From Hominimerdicola alba (GTDB taxonomy: Bacteria; Bacillota; Clostridia; Oscillospirales; Ruminococcaceae): a stretch of DNA of 64,000 bases. Of this stretch, positions 16,853 through 25,421 are shown in pieces (position 1 is the stretch's first letter; each line of letters opens with the position of its first letter). Position numbers and translations under genes: made by a program. The notes beneath the pieces were generated by a model, which saw only the letters and a list, made by a program, of their open reading frames with translations, searched no databases and was not told the DNA's origin. The stretch covers positions 84,237-148,236 of the forward strand of contig NZ_FOKQ01000006.1 of NCBI RefSeq assembly GCF_900112155.1. The letters run 5' to 3'.

Positions 16853-17485
16853 ATGATGATAGATAAGCTGACCGTCAACGAACACAGCAGTATACGTATC
16901 GGCGCTGATAAAGTGATATATTTCGATCCCTTTCACCTTAACAAGGCAGATCACGATGCGGATATCATTTTTATCACCCACGATCACTATGACCACTTTT
17001 CACCCGAGGATATCGAAAAGTGCGCCAACAGCGATACGCGCTTCGTTGCACCCTATACCATGGCAAAGGCATTCTCGAAAGCCAGGATAAACGAGGAAAG
17101 CGTAACTTTCATGCACGCAGGCTACAGTGCCGAAGTACTGGGTGTCCCTGTCGATGCAATCGCGGCATATAATATGATAAAACCATTCCACCCGAAGAAA
17201 AGCGGCTGGCTGGGTTATGTGGTCACCTTAGAGGGCAAGCGCATCTACGTCTGCGGCGATACTGATGCTACCCTCGAGGCTAAAGATGTCACCTGTGATA
17301 TCATCTGTGTTCCCATCGGAGGAACATTTACCATCGGCGCAAAACAGGCTGCGGAACTTGTAAACCAGATAAAGCCTGAAATTGCTGTTCCGATACACTA
17401 CGGCAGCATAGTAGGCAAACCATCCGAAGCTGATAACTTTGCAGCTTGCGTAAATCCGCCAATACAAGTCATCAAAAAAATCTGA
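16853..17485 (+). CDS. MBL-fold metal-dependent hydrolase
   Basis: 210 aa. Metallo-beta-lactamase fold with the zinc motif THDHYDH, then VCGDTD and VPIHYGS, in the style of UPF0173/UlaG-like hydrolases. No signal peptide. AAGGAG precedes the paired ATG codons at 16853 and 16856. No promoter is visible between the upstream terminator and the gene, so expression may depend on readthrough. Substrate unknown. Confidence 0.88.
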   Translation: MMIDKLTVNEHSSIRIGADKVIYFDPFHLNKADHDADIIFITHDHYDHFSPEDIEKCANSDTRFVAPYTMAKAFSKARINEESVTFMHAGYSAEVLGVPVDAIAAYNMIKPFHPKKSGWLGYVVTLEGKRIYVCGDTDATLEAKDVTCDIICVPIGGTFTIGAKQAAELVNQIKPEIAVPIHYGSIVGKPSEADNFAACVNPPIQVIKKI

Positions 17486-17513
17486 CGGCACAGCCATAGG
17501 ATAACAGAAATAG

Positions 17514-17562
17514 ATGCGGGGGACAGCCGTACTATCAAAGTACTGCTATCCCCCGCATTTTG
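17514..17562 (+). terminator. Bidirectional terminator
   Basis: ATGCGGGGGA / TCCCCCGCAT long stem between the convergent MBL-hydrolase and ECF genes, followed by TTTTG on the plus strand. Confidence 0.75.
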
Positions 17563-17599
17563 TTATTCTTAGTTATATCTGCATTTCTTGGCTTTGCCG

Positions 17600-18163
17600 T
17601 CAGCGTGCTGTTTTGTGTGAGAGATGCTGTTTGAACTTCATTTTGTCAAGCGCAGTGCCGACTAATATGTAAATAGCCGCGCCGATGGCTGTCTGCACGC
17701 AGTATGCAGGCACCTGTGCGAATGCAGTCGCGAAAGCGGTCTTGGATACTCCGCCCAACATGAAAATCGCCTGATACAGGCTGTAACCCACAGCGCAGAG
17801 AACAAGTGCGGGCAGCAGTGCCAGAAGATTTCTCTTGTTGATGATAGTTTCCTTTTTAGAAGTAAAGCACAGCGCTGCCAGTGCCTTTATCACCAGTGTA
17901 GCAGGCAGCCATACTACGAATCCGCTGAGACCGTCAGCCAGACCCGCACCTATTGCCGCCGCCGCAGCAGCGTAAGGCGCAGGAAGAAGACAAGCCGCCA
18001 GAAAAACCGCGCTGTCACCTGCGTGAGTATATCCAGCCCCTGTAGGGACTTTTACAAAGGCAGTCAGCAGATATATCATCGCAGCGAAGACACCCGCAAG
18101 CGTCAGATATAACACTTTCTCCTTGTCTGTTCTTTTGCTTTGTGCAGCATTTGTTGCTGTCAT
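17600..18163 (-). CDS. ECF transporter S component
   Basis: ~187 aa, very hydrophobic, five to six transmembrane helices with Ala/Gly-rich segments (LPAPYAAAAAAIGAGLADGL). It is the substrate-binding membrane subunit of an energy-coupling-factor vitamin or precursor transporter and needs a shared EcfAA'T module encoded elsewhere. The ATG at 18163 is 8 nt after GGAG, whereas the upstream ATG is only 2 nt away. No riboswitch is visible upstream, so the substrate cannot be inferred. Confidence 0.82.
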   Translation of the reverse strand: MTATNAAQSKRTDKEKVLYLTLAGVFAAMIYLLTAFVKVPTGAGYTHAGDSAVFLAACLLPAPYAAAAAAIGAGLADGLSGFVVWLPATLVIKALAALCFTSKKETIINKRNLLALLPALVLCAVGYSLYQAIFMLGGVSKTAFATAFAQVPAYCVQTAIGAAIYILVGTALDKMKFKQHLSHKTAR

Positions 18164-18187
18164 ATTCATCACTCCTTTGCTGAAGAT

Positions 18188-18216
18188 ATCATACCATATC
18201 GATGGGATAAATGCAA
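18188..18216 (-). promoter_or_regulatory. Promoter of ECF S-component gene
   Basis: Minus strand TTGCAT (18216-18211), 17-nt spacer, TATGAT (18193-18188). Confidence 0.65.
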
Positions 18217-18404
18217 ATTTCGAAAAATCAGAAAAATCCGCACCTCTTTGTTGCATAATGCACTAAAGGAGCACGGATATTTTTTATGTTAAGTTGTTGA
18301 TGCACAAAGCTTTTGCGCGAAGATTTCAGGTTGAAAAAACCTCACTGACAAACTGCACAGCAAAACTGTTCAGTACAGCCGTCTCAGATGTGCATTAGGT
18401 AGAA

Positions 18405-19232
18405 TCATTCCGAGAGCCCTGCAACAAAATTCTCCACCAGCGCCCCGAATTTTTCAGCCGCCTTGTCAGCGGCTTCCTTGACTTCCTCGTGAGAAAGGGG
18501 TACTTCCGAAATGCCCGCCGCCATGTTGGTTATCAGCGATATGCCGCATACACGCACGCCCATGTGCCGCGCCGCGATAGCTTCCACCGCTGTTGACATT
18601 CCCACAGCATCAGCACCCAGTACCGAGAGCATTTTTATCTCCGCAGGAGTTTCGTATGAGGGTCCTGTCAGCTGACAGTAAACTCCCTCTTTCAGCTCTG
18701 TACCAAGGTTTGCGGCGCAAGATTTGATATTGCTGCTGAGTTCACGGTCATATACCTCGCTCATATCGGGGAATCTCGTTCCAAGCTCGGAAAGATTTTT
18801 ACCGATCAGCGGATTGGGCACAAAGCAGGATATGTGATCTCTTATAAGCATAAGGTCACCTGCCTTGAAGTCTTTGTTCACGCCCCCTGCCGCATTTGTC
18901 AGCAGAAGAGTCTTTATCCCCATAAGCCCCATTATCCTGGCGGGCATGATGACGTCTTCCATTGGATAACCTTCGTAGTAATGCACACGACCCTGCATTA
19001 TCACCCCAGGGGTATTACCGATCTTTCCGAAAACGAAGCGACCTTTGTGCCCCTCAACGGTGGAACGTGGAAAACCAGGGATATCCTCATAGGGTATCTC
19101 CGAAACTATCTCCGCTCTTTCCGCAAAATCTCCAAGCCCCGAACCGAGAACGATGCCGACTTCGGGTACTATGCCCGCACGTCCGCAGACGTATTCTCTA
19201 GCCTTTTCCAGTCTTTCAGAGATATCACACAT
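18405..19232 (-). CDS. punA: Purine-nucleoside phosphorylase
   Basis: 275 aa, trimeric PNP (class II) size. Cleaves inosine and guanosine with phosphate for purine salvage. Landmarks are VLGSGLGDF (phosphate loop), GRVHYYEGY, TNAAGGVN, GPSYETPAEI, AVGMSTAVEA and LITNMAAG with the purine-binding Asn. Last gene of a leftward three-gene set, with a 3-bp gap to the 97-aa membrane protein. Confidence 0.93.
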   Translation of the reverse strand: MCDISERLEKAREYVCGRAGIVPEVGIVLGSGLGDFAERAEIVSEIPYEDIPGFPRSTVEGHKGRFVFGKIGNTPGVIMQGRVHYYEGYPMEDVIMPARIMGLMGIKTLLLTNAAGGVNKDFKAGDLMLIRDHISCFVPNPLIGKNLSELGTRFPDMSEVYDRELSSNIKSCAANLGTELKEGVYCQLTGPSYETPAEIKMLSVLGADAVGMSTAVEAIAARHMGVRVCGISLITNMAAGISEVPLSHEEVKEAADKAAEKFGALVENFVAGLSE

Positions 19233-19235
19233 AAG

Positions 19236-19529
19236 TCAGTCCTCCTTGCTATTATTTTTGTTATCGTCTTTCATAGCCATTATCTCGGCAAGTATATCCG
19301 CTGAACTAGCCTGCTTCATGTGGGCTTTGTGCTTTCTGCAGGCACTGACAAACGCCAGTATCAGTCCGCCCAAGACCGCGATAACTATCAGTATTATAGC
19401 TTTCGCTAAAACGTGTCCGTCTATTCTGCCTTCGTTTACACCTTTAGCAAGCACTGCGATAACTGTCATCACCAGCGTGAAAATAAGCAGTACCACCAGC
19501 ATCAGGCTGAGCTGTTTGAATCCTTTCAT
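19236..19529 (-). CDS. Small two-TM membrane protein
   Basis: 97 aa. Two transmembrane helices (residues ~5-30 and ~42-65) and a charged C-terminus (MKDDNKNNSKED). No recognisable motif. Lies 15 bp after the preceding membrane protein and 3 bp before punA, so it is surely cotranscribed. Confidence 0.75.
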   Translation of the reverse strand: MKGFKQLSLMLVVLLIFTLVMTVIAVLAKGVNEGRIDGHVLAKAIILIVIAVLGGLILAFVSACRKHKAHMKQASSADILAEIMAMKDDNKNNSKED

Positions 19530-19544
19530 CTTATTGTCCTCGCA

Positions 19545-19964
19545 TTACTTAACAATATTTTCCAGACCATTCATATCTATATAATAGTTTGAATAGTCCA
19601 CACGGTTAGCTATCACCAAGATCTTTGCATCAAACAGATAAGGTGTAGGGTCAGCGGCAAAGGGCGGTGTGCTGAACACGAATTTTCTCCCTGTTTCGGG
19701 TGAAGTGTAAAAGCAGTCGATAACATACCCTTTCTTGTAACCGTCATAACGAACTTCCAGCCGCTCCGGAGTTATGCGTATATTGTCATTAGCTAGACGA
19801 AGCCTGTCTCTCGCCTCAAACCTGGGCAGAATGAAAAGCTTGATGACCGTCACACTGATACCCATAAACAGAGCGCCTATCAGCGCTATTGCAAGACCCA
19901 CCGTCGAAAACAGCAGTATTCCGGCTCCAAATATCGCAACTATACAAATGAGCGCAAATAACAT
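19545..19964 (-). CDS. Membrane protein with YcxB-like C-terminal region
   Basis: ~139 aa. Two transmembrane helices at the N-terminus, then a soluble domain with IRITPERLEVRYDG, a layout seen in small YcxB-like membrane proteins. AAAGGAGA lies 8 nt before the ATG at 19964, and the longer frame starting at 20051 lacks this support. First gene of the set ending with punA. Function unknown. Confidence 0.72.
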   Translation of the reverse strand: MLFALICIVAIFGAGILLFSTVGLAIALIGALFMGISVTVIKLFILPRFEARDRLRLANDNIRITPERLEVRYDGYKKGYVIDCFYTSPETGRKFVFSTPPFAADPTPYLFDAKILVIANRVDYSNYYIDMNGLENIVK

Positions 19965-20292
19965 AAATGTTCTCCTTTCAAGCAAACCTGAATCTGTTTT
20001 ATCCCACCCCTGCCAAAAAGAAATGAAAGTCTTTGGAATGGGTTCCCGCATGACTTCGTGATGCTTGGGAATAACCTTTCTTCAGAAAGGTTTTCCCGGC
20101 AGCGCCTGCATTTTGTATGATAGAATATCGCTTTAGGCAGGAGCCGGGGTATAACAGCTGAGCCTCCCGCAAGGCTTGACCTTACGACGGGAGGCTCATT
20201 TGCTTATCATATGATCTCTTTCTCGCAATTGCGGGTGTTGCCCCGCTCTCTCCAATTTTCATCAGGCACAGAGTGTACTGCGCCATGAAAGC
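19965..20292 (+). other. Intergenic region with two inverted repeats
   Basis: Contains a small hairpin AACCTTTC / GAAAGGTT (~20069-20090) and a strong one, TGAGCCTCCCG (20159-20169) pairing with CGGGAGGCTCA (20188-20198). The second probably ends the leftward WYL transcript, although no long T run follows on that strand. Confidence 0.45.
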
Positions 20293-21279
20293 TTACTTGT
20301 AGCTTTCGGATATCTCCTCCAGATATTCCTTAGCCTGCTCGATAACGTTATCGGGCGCAAGGATCTTAGCCTTCTTGCCGAACTGGAAGAACCAGCCCCA
20401 GAAAGTTGGCGCGATCTGAACATCTGCTGTAAGGCAGAAAGTGGTGTCGGAATTTCTGTGGGGGTGACAGTTCATGCCGAATTTGTCGATAACGACATTA
20501 GCCAGTGAATTATCGAACTGCATAGTAACGCTTTCCAGCTTACCGCCGAACATACCGTAAAGCGACTGCATATTGCTTACTTCAGCTCTCTCATCATCTG
20601 TGAGTTTTCTGGCGTTTTCTTCGGTCACATCGACGTTTATCATTCTGTCAACCCTGTAGCGGCAGATCTTCTCGTGCTTGTTGCACCAGCAAACGAGGTA
20701 GTAATTCTCGTTCTCCCATACCAGGGAATAGGGTGATACATTGTAGAAATCACCGCCGTGCTTGAGTATCTGCTTTTTGTCGGGGTTGAATTCGGTGTAC
20801 CTGAAACGTATTTCCTTCTCCTCGAAAATACCCTCCTGTATCTTGTTTACGGAGTAGTAGATCTGCTCGTTGAAGTTTTTAGCGCGGTTATCAACGTGTA
20901 TCTGTCTGCGCAGCTGCTTGCCTTTGTATTCGCTGGTAAGGGACTGCAGCTTCTTGATAAGCTCCTGCGACTTCTTTTTGGTAAGAAATCTGCTGGAAGC
21001 GATCGCGTCAGCCAGCACGAAAAGCTCTTCCTGCTGGAAGGTTCTTTCGCCCAGGTAGTAAGCATTGGAATGTCCGTCCTTGACGGTCACGATGTCCATT
21101 CCGCTGTCACAGAGCGTTTTTATATCATCATAGATGGTCTTGCGCTCTGCCTTGATGCCGATCTCACCGAGTATCTCGATGAGCTTGGCGCCCGTAAATG
21201 AATGATTCTCGTCTGTCTTAGCCTCGAACAGCTTTTTCATCGTAAGAAGCTTCTGCTTCTGTCTTGACTGTACTGCCAC
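20293..21279 (-). CDS. WYL-domain transcriptional regulator
   Basis: 328 aa. N-terminal winged HTH (residues ~10-75, KLIEILGEIGIKAERKTIYDDIKTL), a central WYL domain (YNVSPYSLVWENENYYLVCWC and RYRVDRM), and a C-terminal WCX-like extension (WGWFFQFGKKAKIL). Such proteins bind a ligand or nucleic acid through WYL and control DNA metabolism, defence or nutrient genes. The stop of the 73-aa gene lies 1 bp upstream, so both form one operon. Confidence 0.88.
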   Translation of the reverse strand: MAVQSRQKQKLLTMKKLFEAKTDENHSFTGAKLIEILGEIGIKAERKTIYDDIKTLCDSGMDIVTVKDGHSNAYYLGERTFQQEELFVLADAIASSRFLTKKKSQELIKKLQSLTSEYKGKQLRRQIHVDNRAKNFNEQIYYSVNKIQEGIFEEKEIRFRYTEFNPDKKQILKHGGDFYNVSPYSLVWENENYYLVCWCNKHEKICRYRVDRMINVDVTEENARKLTDDERAEVSNMQSLYGMFGGKLESVTMQFDNSLANVVIDKFGMNCHPHRNSDTTFCLTADVQIAPTFWGWFFQFGKKAKILAPDNVIEQAKEYLEEISESYK

Positions 21280-21280
21280 T

Positions 21281-21502
21281 TTATTTATCCTCCCCGCTAC
21301 GCTTCATATCCTTTACCTTGACCATGGAACCGTCGGGCTCCTTTATCACAGTATGCTCCAGCGTATCAGTGAAATTCGCTGTTACACTGCGCCTGTATTC
21401 CATCCTAAGTGCCTCGCGTTCGGATTTCTCCTCATCGGTCAGCTCCCTCTGTCTGGAAATGGCTGTCAGCTCAGATATTCTGTCAAGCTTTTTTTTCTCC
21501 AT
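21281..21502 (-). CDS. DUF896 / YnzC-family small protein
   Basis: 73 aa. Helical hairpin protein of the UPF0291 family: RISELTAISRQRELTDEEKSE matched in part, then RREYRRSV-type helix (MEYRRSVTANF). In Bacillus, members are small cytoplasmic proteins of the SOS or stationary-phase response. Function here is not known. AAAGGAG precedes the start. It heads the operon with the WYL regulator, behind a long leader. Confidence 0.85.
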   Translation of the reverse strand: MEKKKLDRISELTAISRQRELTDEEKSEREALRMEYRRSVTANFTDTLEHTVIKEPDGSMVKVKDMKRSGEDK

Positions 21503-21609
21503 AAATCTTTACACTGCTCCTTTGCCGCTATACTTTGTTTGAATTGTAACTTTTGTAATCTATTTGTAACCAAACAGAGCATAAACGACCCATAATGATA
21601 GGTGCATTC

Positions 21610-21654
21610 GGGCTTACACAATACCCGATCTCCGCATGGGCTTACACAACACCC
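21610..21654 (-). repeat. Two 17-bp direct repeats in the DUF896-WYL leader
   Basis: GGGCTTACACAATACCC (21610-21626) and GGGCTTACACAACACCC (21638-21654), 16 of 17 identical, period 28 bp. They lie inside the ~255-nt leader of the leftward operon. Each copy can form a small GGG/CCC hairpin. Confidence 0.7.
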
Positions 21655-21757
21655 TCACGAAGTTTTCACAGTCCACGATATTTGTTCAGACATTTGTTGT
21701 GAATTTTATATATCTTATATGTCCGATAAAATTCCCCGAACCGTTATTGCAAGACCT

Positions 21758-21786
21758 ATTATAGCACACCTTTCAACAAAAATCAA
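21758..21786 (-). promoter_or_regulatory. Promoter of DUF896-WYL operon
   Basis: Minus strand TTGATT (21786-21781), 17-nt spacer, TATAAT (21763-21758). It gives a 5' leader of about 250 nt. Confidence 0.7.
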
Positions 21787-21857
21787 GCACAATTTGCACA
21801 AACAGTCCGATATTTTTCACTCAATTTGACTAAATTTTTTTAAAATTGCGTTCACTA

Positions 21858-21886
21858 TTGACTTCGACCACAATATATGGTATACT
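21858..21886 (+). promoter_or_regulatory. Promoter of sigma-region-4-like gene
   Basis: TTGACT (21858-21863), 17-nt spacer, TATACT (21881-21886). Confidence 0.8.
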
Positions 21887-21972
21887 AAAAATAGGAACAA
21901 ACATTCGAGTTTGAAAATTTACAATTTGGTTACAAATTGATTTCAAAGGAAATACAGGAGGTTTCAGCTATC

Positions 21973-22308
21973 TTGACCAAAAAAAGACTCTCATATGATA
22001 TCGGTGCAGAGTACCTGCCAACGGGTGACGGCTTTGAGGACGAAATGTTCAAAAAAGAGAAAAAAGATGATGATGAAGCCCGCAGCGAGTATACAAAAGC
22101 ACTCTATAAAATGCTTGAAAACAATTTGACGAAAAAGCAAAAATGTTATATAATATTATACTATAAAGATAAGCTGACCGTCAATGAAATAGCCGAAAAA
22201 TTCGGGGTTGACAAGTCTACCGTATCGCGGACGATAAACCGCGGCAGAAAAAGAATAGTCGGCAACGCGGGGCGCGCTGCCATGAGCAGACTTTTTTCAA
22301 AAAACTGA
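21973..22308 (+). CDS. Sigma-70 region-4-like HTH protein
   Basis: ~111 aa. The C-terminal half is a clear sigma region 4 / HTH (LTKKQKCYIILYYKDKLTVN, then EIAEKFGVDKSTVSRTINRG). There is no region 2, so it cannot act as a full sigma factor alone. The N-terminal half is charged and Lys/Glu/Asp-rich. I choose the TTG at 21973, 11 nt after AGGAGG (21956-21961). The upstream in-frame TTG at 21937 lies before that site. It may be a partner or anti-sigma-like regulator. Confidence 0.78.
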   Translation: MTKKRLSYDIGAEYLPTGDGFEDEMFKKEKKDDDEARSEYTKALYKMLENNLTKKQKCYIILYYKDKLTVNEIAEKFGVDKSTVSRTINRGRKRIVGNAGRAAMSRLFSKN

Positions 22309-22642
22309 GGTGTCTGTAAAAATACCCCCGTTGGGGCACCCCTGTCGGACTATCCGTTTTTTGACCCATCCGCCTTTTCAGCCTATCCGAATTTGCGGTC
22401 AGCCTTGTTTGGCGGTACTGTTTTTTGGTCGGGCAGGCTGTACGCTTTTTTGAACGGCGTTCCTTTTATATAAGGTATGCCCGTCCGCGTGTTGCCGCTG
22501 ACAAGCAGTTTTACAGTGATATCCATTTATTTACATCATGGGATATCTGTGTTTCAGAAATAATCTTCCAATCTTACTATTGACGTTTTCCGACCGTTCC
22601 GCCAAAACCGAAAATCACACTTTTTTATGAAAGGACAAAGCC
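22309..22642 (+). other. Intergenic spacer
   Basis: 333 bases with no gene, no T-run terminator and no clear promoter. A CCCC/GGGG mini-hairpin lies near 22326. Otherwise I see nothing in it. Confidence 0.5.
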
Positions 22643-23986
22643 ATGTCTGCACCCATATACGAATTTGCCAAAAACTACGCTGAAAGCTGCGTTTCACGCT
22701 TTCATATGCCGGGTCATAAGGGCAAGCCGCTCCACGGGCTTGAACCCCTCGACCTCACCGAGATACACGGCGCCGATTATCTCTTCGGTGCCGAGGGCAT
22801 AATCGCCGCAAGCGAAGCCCGCACCGCTGACCTCTACGGCACGGCGAAGACCCTCTATTCCACCGAGGGTTCAAGCCTTTGCATAAAGACCATGCTCGCC
22901 ATCGCCGACCATTGCCGCACCGACAGACAGCACCGTATGCTGGTGATAGCCCCCCGCAACGTCCACAAGGCTTTCATCAATGCCTGCATACTGCTGGATA
23001 TCGATGTAAAATGGGTCTATCCCGCTGTCAAGAGCCGTTCTCTCTGCTCTTCGGCTGTAACCGCCGATGATATCTCAGCCGCTATAGATTCATGTCCGCG
23101 CACCCCCGATGCGGTCTATATAACCTCACCTGACTACTTGGGCTTTATCGCTGATATCCCCGCCATATCCGCCCTTTGCCGAAATCACGGTTTGCCTTTG
23201 ATAGTTGATAACGCCCACGGCGCTTACCTTAAATTTCTCGATACTGACACCCACCCCATCACCCTCGGTGCTGATATGTGCTGTGATTCCGCCCACAAGA
23301 CTTTGCCATGCTACACAGGCGGTGCAATGCTGCATATTTCCAAGTCTGCCCCCGCAGGATTTGTGGAGTGTTCCAAGCTGATGATGTCGCTTTTTGCATC
23401 AACCAGCCCATCTTACCTCATCATGCAAAGCCTTGATCTTTGCTCAGAATATCTTGCAGGAGATTATCCCGCCGCCCTCGCTGAAACAGCACAGCGCACC
23501 GAACTCTGCAAGCGCCGTCTTAATGATATGGGCTGGCGCACCATCGGGGACGAAAAATGCAAGATAACCATAGCTTCGGCTGAAGGCGGCATAAGCGGCG
23601 ATTTTCTGGGAGATATCCTGCGCCGAAATAAAATAGAGCCCGAGTACACCGACCCCGACCTTGTGGTGCTGATGACTTCACCTTTCAACACCGAAGAAGA
23701 CTTCATCCGCCTTGAATCTGCCATGTCGGAGATACCTGTTTCACAAGGCAATGACCTGGAATTTGACGGCATACCCGAAGCGGTGGTTCGTCTGCCTATA
23801 CGCCAAGCCGCATTTGCACTCCAGCAGGAAATTCCCGCAGATGAAGCCGCAGGAAGGATATGCGGCATGACGGTCACAAGCTGTCAGCCCTCGGTGCCCA
23901 TAGCCGTCAGCGGCGAGGAGATAACCCCCGAGATAATCTCCATCCTCAAAAGATACGGCATATCCGATATAAGCGTTTTAAGGTAA
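22643..23986 (+). CDS. Orn/Lys/Arg decarboxylase-family PLP enzyme
   Basis: 447 aa. Group III (fold-type I) amino-acid decarboxylase layout: FHMPGHKGKPL at the N-terminus, STEGSSLCIKTM, VDNAHGAYL and the PLP-lysine motif SAHKTLPCYTGGAML. It is shorter than inducible decarboxylases and matches the YaaO type encoded beside tmk/darA/holB in other firmicutes, as here. Substrate (Arg, Lys or Orn) not determined; a polyamine-synthesis role is likely. AAAGGA precedes the ATG. Confidence 0.88.
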   Translation: MSAPIYEFAKNYAESCVSRFHMPGHKGKPLHGLEPLDLTEIHGADYLFGAEGIIAASEARTADLYGTAKTLYSTEGSSLCIKTMLAIADHCRTDRQHRMLVIAPRNVHKAFINACILLDIDVKWVYPAVKSRSLCSSAVTADDISAAIDSCPRTPDAVYITSPDYLGFIADIPAISALCRNHGLPLIVDNAHGAYLKFLDTDTHPITLGADMCCDSAHKTLPCYTGGAMLHISKSAPAGFVECSKLMMSLFASTSPSYLIMQSLDLCSEYLAGDYPAALAETAQRTELCKRRLNDMGWRTIGDEKCKITIASAEGGISGDFLGDILRRNKIEPEYTDPDLVVLMTSPFNTEEDFIRLESAMSEIPVSQGNDLEFDGIPEAVVRLPIRQAAFALQQEIPADEAAGRICGMTVTSCQPSVPIAVSGEEITPEIISILKRYGISDISVLR

Positions 23987-23993
23987 AACGCTC

Positions 23994-24022
23994 TTTACTT
24001 TTCGGGTTTAAAATGATATAAT
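23994..24022 (+). promoter_or_regulatory. Promoter of darA-holB
   Basis: TTTACT (23994-23999), 17-nt spacer, TATAAT (24017-24022). Confidence 0.7.
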
Positions 24023-24079
24023 AATATAATAGTATAATATCCGCCCTATCTTTAGGCGGAAAATTCAGGAGGTACTCCG

Positions 24080-24403
24080 ATGAAACTTGTATATGCGATA
24101 GTTAATAATGATGACACCTACGCTGTAAATAAAGGTCTGCAAAAGGCAGGCATACGCGCCACAAAGCTGTCTTCCACAGGCGGATTTCTCATGGCGGGAA
24201 ATACCACTTTCATGATATGCTGTGAAGATGCACAGGTGGATATGGTGATCGAAGTTCTTAAAGAACATTCCCGCAAGCGTAAGCAGTTCGTGCCCTCGTC
24301 TGTTGTTACCGAACCTATCAACGAAAAATCCGTGCCTGTTGAAGTTGCCATCGGCGGCGCGACTATCTTCGTTACCGATATCGAGCGTTTTGAACAGGTA
24401 TAA
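24080..24403 (+). CDS. darA: Cyclic-di-AMP receptor, PII-like
   Basis: 107 aa, the family length. PII-like fold of the DarA/PstA c-di-AMP binding proteins, with RATKLSSTGGFLMAGNTTFM forming the nucleotide-binding loop and GGATIFVTDIERFEQ at the C-terminus. It signals c-di-AMP status, but the downstream partner is not established. GGAGG precedes the ATG. It is 3 bp from holB, so the two are cotranscribed. Confidence 0.93.
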   Translation: MKLVYAIVNNDDTYAVNKGLQKAGIRATKLSSTGGFLMAGNTTFMICCEDAQVDMVIEVLKEHSRKRKQFVPSSVVTEPINEKSVPVEVAIGGATIFVTDIERFEQV

Positions 24404-24406
24404 CAG

Positions 24407-25378
24407 ATGAAGATATACGGCAATCAGACCCTGCTGAAACAGACCGCACGCATGGTCAGCGCAGGGCGTGAACCACATTCCATGATAATTCACGGCGAAA
24501 AAGGGCTTGGCAAAAAGGAGATAGCTAAGTATATCGCGGCACAGCTGATGTGCGAAGCCCATACAGGCGAGCCCTGCGGCACCTGCCGAAGCTGTCGGCT
24601 TATCGAAAAAGGTGTCCACCCCGACCTTATCTTTGCACAGCCCAACGATAAGGGCAACTATTATGTTGAGGATATCCGTGATACCATCGTGGCAGATGCC
24701 CCTGTTGCCCCCAATGAGGGTGAGATAAAGGTCTACGTCATACCCGACCTTGACCTATCGTTGCAGACCACTGTGCAGGTGCAGAATATCCTGCTGAAAC
24801 TGATAGAAGAGCCACCCGACCATACCGCGCTGATACTCACAGCCCGCAGCAGGGAGACTTTTCTTTCAACGATAATCTCCCGATGCGTAAGCCTTGCAGC
24901 CGCCCCTGTGACGATGCAGGAAAGCGGCGAGTATTTGCAGGCGAATTACCCCGACCGCGATATCACCGAGATACGCGAAGCCCTTGAAGCGGGCAAAGGC
25001 AATATCGGAAGATGCCGCGCTTATATGGAAAAGGAGCAGTATTATAATTCCGTGGCTCTGGCGAAAAACCTAGCCGCCGCCTACTCCGAGGGCAGCGAGT
25101 ACGGTGTGCTGAAAGCCCTTGCCGCCGCAGACGGCAAAAAAGCCCTGCTGCGTGAGGGTGTGTATCTCTTCTCCGAGATAGTCCGCGATTCCTGCGCACT
25201 GTTGACAGATGGCGAGGTAATAGGCTGTGACACCCGCGCCGCCGAAGCGCTCTCCCGAAAGCTTACTCTATCCGCAGGTGCTGAACTATACGATATCCTG
25301 ACAGCCGCAGTACGCAGGATAGATGCGAATTGCAGTTTGTCATTGGTATGCAATAGTTTGTGCGCGGAGTTGTTTTGA
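24407..25378 (+). CDS. holB: DNA polymerase III subunit delta'
   Basis: 323 aa clamp-loader subunit of the AAA+ fold. Walker-A-like HGEKGLGKKEIAKYIA, a zinc-binding CGTCRSC with an earlier Cys, and the sensor-1 region with LLKLIEEPPDHTALILTA and ISRC. Helps load the beta clamp at the replication fork. Follows darA in the same transcript, as in Bacillus-type gene order. Confidence 0.92.
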   Translation: MKIYGNQTLLKQTARMVSAGREPHSMIIHGEKGLGKKEIAKYIAAQLMCEAHTGEPCGTCRSCRLIEKGVHPDLIFAQPNDKGNYYVEDIRDTIVADAPVAPNEGEIKVYVIPDLDLSLQTTVQVQNILLKLIEEPPDHTALILTARSRETFLSTIISRCVSLAAAPVTMQESGEYLQANYPDRDITEIREALEAGKGNIGRCRAYMEKEQYYNSVALAKNLAAAYSEGSEYGVLKALAAADGKKALLREGVYLFSEIVRDSCALLTDGEVIGCDTRAAEALSRKLTLSAGAELYDILTAAVRRIDANCSLSLVCNSLCAELF

Positions 25379-25421
25379 ACTGCCTATTCTATCCTAATGA
25401 TTATTTATGGGGCTTATATGT

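Noticed and set aside
21602..21829. 75-codon rightward ORF in the DUF896 leader
   Set aside because: It overlaps the twin repeats and the leftward promoter and has no start signals.
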